Positions 60,316-64,000 of a stretch of 64,000 bases of DNA are shown one piece after another. Source of the stretch: Colivicinus sp022776215 (GTDB taxonomy: Bacteria > Bacillota_I > Bacilli_A > Erysipelotrichales > Erysipelotrichaceae). The position numbers were made by a program, and so were the translations under genes. Where the stretch lies: assembly GCA_022776215.1 (NCBI GenBank), contig JALFIR010000038.1, positions 28,187 to 92,186 of the forward strand. Direction: 5' to 3'. Numbering within the stretch: the first letter of the stretch is position 1; every line of letters starts with the position of its first letter. The notes beneath the pieces were generated by a model. It made no database searches, was not told the origin of the DNA, and saw only the letters and a list, made by a program, of their open reading frames with translations.

Positions 60316-61932
60316 ATGATACTTACAATCGATTATTTATTGGCTGATAAGACTTATCGATTAAGTGGTGATATTGATGAAAAGATAAGTGAACAAGATG
60401 ATAATTTAGCTTATCTTGTCGATGTTACTGATAATAGGATTACTTTGAAGTTGTATCCTAAGAAGAAATTAGTTATACAAGAGGTTTCGTTAAGAAACCC
60501 TTTTGTGCTTGAAGATGATGATCGCATTTTCTTTAATGGTTATCAAGATTGGACTTATTCTTATGAAAGTGATAAGAATACTAGAAATCCTGGTATCAAT
60601 GAAGTACCATTTAAGTCATTCACTTTAAAGAAATATCATTTTGATCGCTATGGTGATTATAACTTTGCGGAATATCCAAACATCGAAGGTTATAATCATG
60701 GTTGGTCATATTTATATGTAAGAAATAATGATGATTATAAATTACTTGGTTCTTTAAATGAAAATTTTTGTTTCACCCGTTTTGTCTATGATCATGATCA
60801 ATTAATCATCATTCCTGATTTAAAAGGCTATGAATGTTATGATTCTTTTGTTGCGCTTGATTTTTGTATCTTAAATGGCAAGGAAGATGAGGTGTTTGAT
60901 AAGTACTTTGAAATGTTGAAGATTGATAAACCGGGCACGGGCACGAATCCTGTTACTGGCTATACTTCTTGGTACAATCACTATCAAAATATCACAGAGA
61001 AAAAACTACTTAATGATTTAAGTGGTTTGAGTGATGTTGATGTTTTTCAAATTGATGATGGCTATCAAACTTATGTTGGTGATTGGTTAAATATTAATAC
61101 TAATAAGTTTCCAAATGGCTTAGAAAATATAGTAAATACAATACACGATAAAGGTTTTAAAGCTGGTATTTGGTTGGCACCTTTTAGCGCAGAAAAGAAA
61201 TCAGATATTTATAAAAACCATAAGGATTGGTTGGTTAAAGATGAAACTGGTAATCCATATGCCTGTGGTTGTAACTGGAGCACTTTCTATGCCTTGGATA
61301 TTTATAAAGTTGAGGTAAGACAATATTTAAAACAAGTCTTTGATACTGTTTTTAATAAGTGGGGTTTTGATTTAGTTAAGCTTGATTTCTTATATTCAGC
61401 CTGTGTCTTAAATAGGAAAGATAAGCCTAGAGGTTTAATTATGGCTGATGGTATGAACTTATTAAGACAATTATGCACTGATAAGTTAATACTTGGTTGT
61501 GGGGTACCTTTAGCTTCAGCTTTTGGCAAAGTAGATTATTGTAGAGTGGGCTGTGATGTGTCATTAAAATATGATGATGTTTTCTATATGAAGCATATGC
61601 ATAATGAACGTAATTCTACAAAAAGGACAATGGTTGATACTATTTTTAGAAGACAACTCGATGGTCGTGCTTTCTTGAATGATCCTGATGTTTTTATTTT
61701 AAGAGATAAGCATGTTTCTTTGACTAAGGAAGAAAGGGAAAACTTAGCTATTATCAATGGCTTGTTTGGTTCGGTATTATTTACTAGTGATGATATTGGT
61801 AAATATGATGAATATAAATTATCTTTATATAATAAGATTAAGAATTTAAAAGGTAAGGCAAAAGCTATTACTTTAAACAATAATGTTGTTTGTGTCAAAT
61901 ATGATGATGGGGAAGTAAGAATCGAGTTATGA
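60316..61932 (+). CDS. Alpha-galactosidase-like glycoside hydrolase (GH36 type)
   Basis: 538 residues, no signal peptide, so intracellular. A beta-sandwich N-terminal part (1 to about 190) leads to a (beta/alpha)8 barrel beginning GYTSWYNHYQNIT, with FQIDDGYQ, the probable nucleophile Asp357 in LVKLDFLYSAC and the acid/base Asp414 in CRVGCDVS. These fit GH36, which removes alpha-galactose from oligosaccharides. It is shorter than the 700-residue raffinose-type enzymes. It overlaps the GH2 gene by 4 bases. Confidence 0.85.
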   Translation: MILTIDYLLADKTYRLSGDIDEKISEQDDNLAYLVDVTDNRITLKLYPKKKLVIQEVSLRNPFVLEDDDRIFFNGYQDWTYSYESDKNTRNPGINEVPFKSFTLKKYHFDRYGDYNFAEYPNIEGYNHGWSYLYVRNNDDYKLLGSLNENFCFTRFVYDHDQLIIIPDLKGYECYDSFVALDFCILNGKEDEVFDKYFEMLKIDKPGTGTNPVTGYTSWYNHYQNITEKKLLNDLSGLSDVDVFQIDDGYQTYVGDWLNINTNKFPNGLENIVNTIHDKGFKAGIWLAPFSAEKKSDIYKNHKDWLVKDETGNPYACGCNWSTFYALDIYKVEVRQYLKQVFDTVFNKWGFDLVKLDFLYSACVLNRKDKPRGLIMADGMNLLRQLCTDKLILGCGVPLASAFGKVDYCRVGCDVSLKYDDVFYMKHMHNERNSTKRTMVDTIFRRQLDGRAFLNDPDVFILRDKHVSLTKEERENLAIINGLFGSVLFTSDDIGKYDEYKLSLYNKIKNLKGKAKAITLNNNVVCVKYDDGEVRIEL

Positions 61933-64000
61933 GAAAGTATTTAAATGACAGCTTTTATTTTTGTGAAGAATTCAATGATGACTTTTTAAAAGGAAAGGGG
62001 AAGTATCCTAAGGTAAGAATACCGCATACTTTTAAAGAGATACCTTTTAATTATGTTGACGTTAAGTCTTATCAAATGACTGCCGGCTATAGGACTAATA
62101 TTAAGTATCTAAATTCTTATAAAGATAAAAGGGTCTTTGTGGTCTTTGAAGGTGCGGCTCATAAGAGCGAGGTTTACCTTAATGGTGAGTTATTAAAGAC
62201 CCATGGTTGTGGTTATACTTCTTTTAAGGTAGAATTAACCGATTATTTAAAAGAAGGGAATAATTTATTAGTTGTTAAGTTAGATAGCCATGAGACCTTG
62301 AATATTCCACCATTTGGTCATTCTATTGATTACTTATGTTATGGTGGCATTTATCGTGATGTTTATTTGGATATTGTGCCAAATGCCTTTATTGAAGATG
62401 CCTACGTTGCACCGGTTAAAAATGATGATGACTATTATTTAGATATTTCTTTAACTGTTAATGGCACAAGTGAGGATTTACTTGATATAAATGTTTTTGA
62501 TAATGGTGAATCAATTTATTCAAGTACTTATGAATTATTAGATAACTATACTATAAAAATGGATAACGTTACTGAATGGGGCTTGGATAATCCTAAGTTA
62601 TATGAGGTTGTCTTAAAACTTGGCAAGAGTGAATATAGGGTGAATGTTGGCTTTAGAACTATTGAATTTAGGGCTGATGGTTTCTATTTAAATGGTCAAA
62701 GAATCAAATTAAGGGGTTTAAATCGTCATCAAAGTTATCCTTATGTTGGCTATGCAATGCCTGATTCTATGCAAAGAGAGGATGTAAGAATCTTAAAAGA
62801 TGAATTGGCTTGTAATATTGTAAGAACATCTCACTACCCTCAAGCTCATAGTTTCTTTGATGAGTGTGATAAAAGGGGCTTGCTAGTATTTACCGAAATT
62901 CCTGGTTGGCAACATATTGGCGATGAGAAGTGGAAACAACAAGCAGTTATCAATACAAGAGATATGATTGTTGAATATCGTAATCATCCAAGTATTATTA
63001 TGTGGGGTGTTAGAATCAATGAATCACAGGATGATGATGAATTCTATGCAAAGACTAATGAGGTGGCTCATTCTTTAGATAAGTACCGTCAAACAGGTGG
63101 TGTTAGATATTTAAAAAAGTCAAATCTTTTAGAAGATGTCTATACTTTTAACGATTTCTCTTTTACGGGTAATTTTAAACATGATGGTATCTTGGATAAG
63201 AAAGAGGTTACTCCTGATATGAATAAGGCCTATTATATTTCTGAATATAATGGCCATATGTTTCCTACTAAGTCAATTGACGATTATCCTCATCGTAATT
63301 TGCATGCGCTAAGACATATGCAAGTATTAAATGATATCTATAGAAAAGATGGGGTAGCTGGTGGTACTGGTTGGTGTATGTTTGATTATAATACTCATGC
63401 TAATTTTGGCTCTGGTGATACTATTTGTTACCATGGTGTAATGGATTTCTTTAGAAATCCTAAGATGGCAGCCGCTGTTTATGCAAGCCAGGGTGATGAT
63501 GTACCAGTGCTTGAAGTTTCTTCTTCAATGGAAATAGGTGAATATCCAGGTGGCGTTAATAAGGATGTTAAGGTTTTCTCTAATGCAGATTCAATCAAAC
63601 TTTATAAGAATGGCAAGTTTGTAAAACAATTTTATCCTGGTGAGACATATAAATATTTACCACATCCATGTTTTGATATTGATGACTTTATTGGCGATCT
63701 AATCAAGGAAAGAGAAGATTATCCTGAAGATGTTTGTGATGAAATCAAGGAATGTCTATTGGCAACCTTGAAGTATGGTGTTGATCATTTACCGTTTAAA
63801 TATAAATTTAAGATGTTTAAGGTGATGTTGTTCAATCATATCACGATGTTAGAAGCTACACGTCTATATGATGTTTATTGTAGTGGCTGGGGTAATGAAG
63901 CTTTCAAATATCGTTTTGATGCGATTAAAAATGGTGAAGTTGTCAAGTCAGTTACTAAGGGTCCTTCATGGGATTTACATTTAGAAGTTAAGACTTCCAA
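61929..64000 (+). CDS. GH2 family beta-galactosidase/beta-glucuronidase (cut by window end)
   Basis: At least 690 residues, open to the end of the window. N-terminal jelly-roll with HKSEVYLNGELLKTHGCGY, an immunoglobulin-like part, then the barrel: IKLRGLNRHQSYPYVG, VRTSHYPQ, the acid/base Glu365 in GVRINES and the nucleophile Glu439 in YYISEYNGHMF. No signal peptide. ATGA overlap with the GH36 gene means both are made together, so the two enzymes probably work on imported galactosides. Substrate and C terminus are unknown. Confidence 0.88.
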   Translation, partial: MRKYLNDSFYFCEEFNDDFLKGKGKYPKVRIPHTFKEIPFNYVDVKSYQMTAGYRTNIKYLNSYKDKRVFVVFEGAAHKSEVYLNGELLKTHGCGYTSFKVELTDYLKEGNNLLVVKLDSHETLNIPPFGHSIDYLCYGGIYRDVYLDIVPNAFIEDAYVAPVKNDDDYYLDISLTVNGTSEDLLDINVFDNGESIYSSTYELLDNYTIKMDNVTEWGLDNPKLYEVVLKLGKSEYRVNVGFRTIEFRADGFYLNGQRIKLRGLNRHQSYPYVGYAMPDSMQREDVRILKDELACNIVRTSHYPQAHSFFDECDKRGLLVFTEIPGWQHIGDEKWKQQAVINTRDMIVEYRNHPSIIMWGVRINESQDDDEFYAKTNEVAHSLDKYRQTGGVRYLKKSNLLEDVYTFNDFSFTGNFKHDGILDKKEVTPDMNKAYYISEYNGHMFPTKSIDDYPHRNLHALRHMQVLNDIYRKDGVAGGTGWCMFDYNTHANFGSGDTICYHGVMDFFRNPKMAAAVYASQGDDVPVLEVSSSMEIGEYPGGVNKDVKVFSNADSIKLYKNGKFVKQFYPGETYKYLPHPCFDIDDFIGDLIKEREDYPEDVCDEIKECLLATLKYGVDHLPFKYKFKMFKVMLFNHITMLEATRLYDVYCSGWGNEAFKYRFDAIKNGEVVKSVTKGPSWDLHLEVKTS

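Overview
The window looks like a chromosomal segment of a low-G+C, anaerobic Firmicute, most like Erysipelotrichia. The basis is the strongly A+T-rich codon usage with TGA still used as a stop, Bacillus-like gene neighbourhoods (uppS-cdsA-dxr-rseP; plsY/parE-parC; the yqeG-yqeH-yhbY-yqeK-rsfS-yqeM cluster; dnaD-nth; recU-PBP1 facing gpsB-rnpB), and oxygen-sensitive metabolism (pyruvate:ferredoxin oxidoreductase, flavodiiron protein with rubredoxin). The lineage call is inference from gene content and order; no rRNA gene is present. No tRNA, CRISPR array or prophage was seen.

Layout. 1-5525: end of frr, then tightly packed isoprenoid/phospholipid genes (uppS, cdsA, dxr, rseP), a small membrane protein and galE. 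5554-12551: a separate surface operon that starts with a Phd/YefM-like antitoxin-type regulator under a palindromic promoter, followed by a membrane-anchored protein, a secreted glucosaminidase, a PASTA-type repeat protein and an ATP-grasp enzyme. 12552-17138: nifJ, then a convergent PemK/MazF-like gene. 17225-26732: plsY divergent from parE-parC, then a long run of ribosome-assembly and DNA-maintenance genes ending in dnaD-nth. 26704-34579: a DUF1846 gene, a multidomain flavodiiron protein, a TrmH-like methylase, a radical SAM enzyme, truB, a short ribF, an RsmF-like methylase and an Asp23 gene. 34644-38981: PBP1A and recU, divergent gpsB, and RNase P RNA.

39015-53419 is a complete-looking IMP synthesis operon: guanine riboswitch, purC, purF, ZTP riboswitch, fhs, an IS110-family insertion, purE, purM, purN, purH, purD, purL. 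Two riboswitches read different purine signals: guanine at the top, and ZTP (a signal of 10-formyl-THF shortage) in front of the formyl-THF synthetase. The insertion sequence separates fhs from purE and carries a structured non-coding segment that may be its bridge RNA. 53433-64000: an ACT-domain/UPF0210 pair, pgsA, recA, an acetyltransferase, a glycosyltransferase fused in frame to a full RecX, yhaM, and the start of a galactoside-hydrolase pair (GH36 and GH2, the latter cut by the window end).

The most unusual points are the glycosyltransferase-RecX fusion next to recA, the many promoters whose -10 box lies only 6-9 bases before the start codon (predicted leaderless mRNAs, some divergent and back to back), the orphan Phd-like regulator leading a cell-surface operon, the PurF that lacks its N-terminal cysteine, and the IS110 element with a bridge-RNA candidate. 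All functional statements come from reading the sequence and family knowledge; no search or alignment was run.
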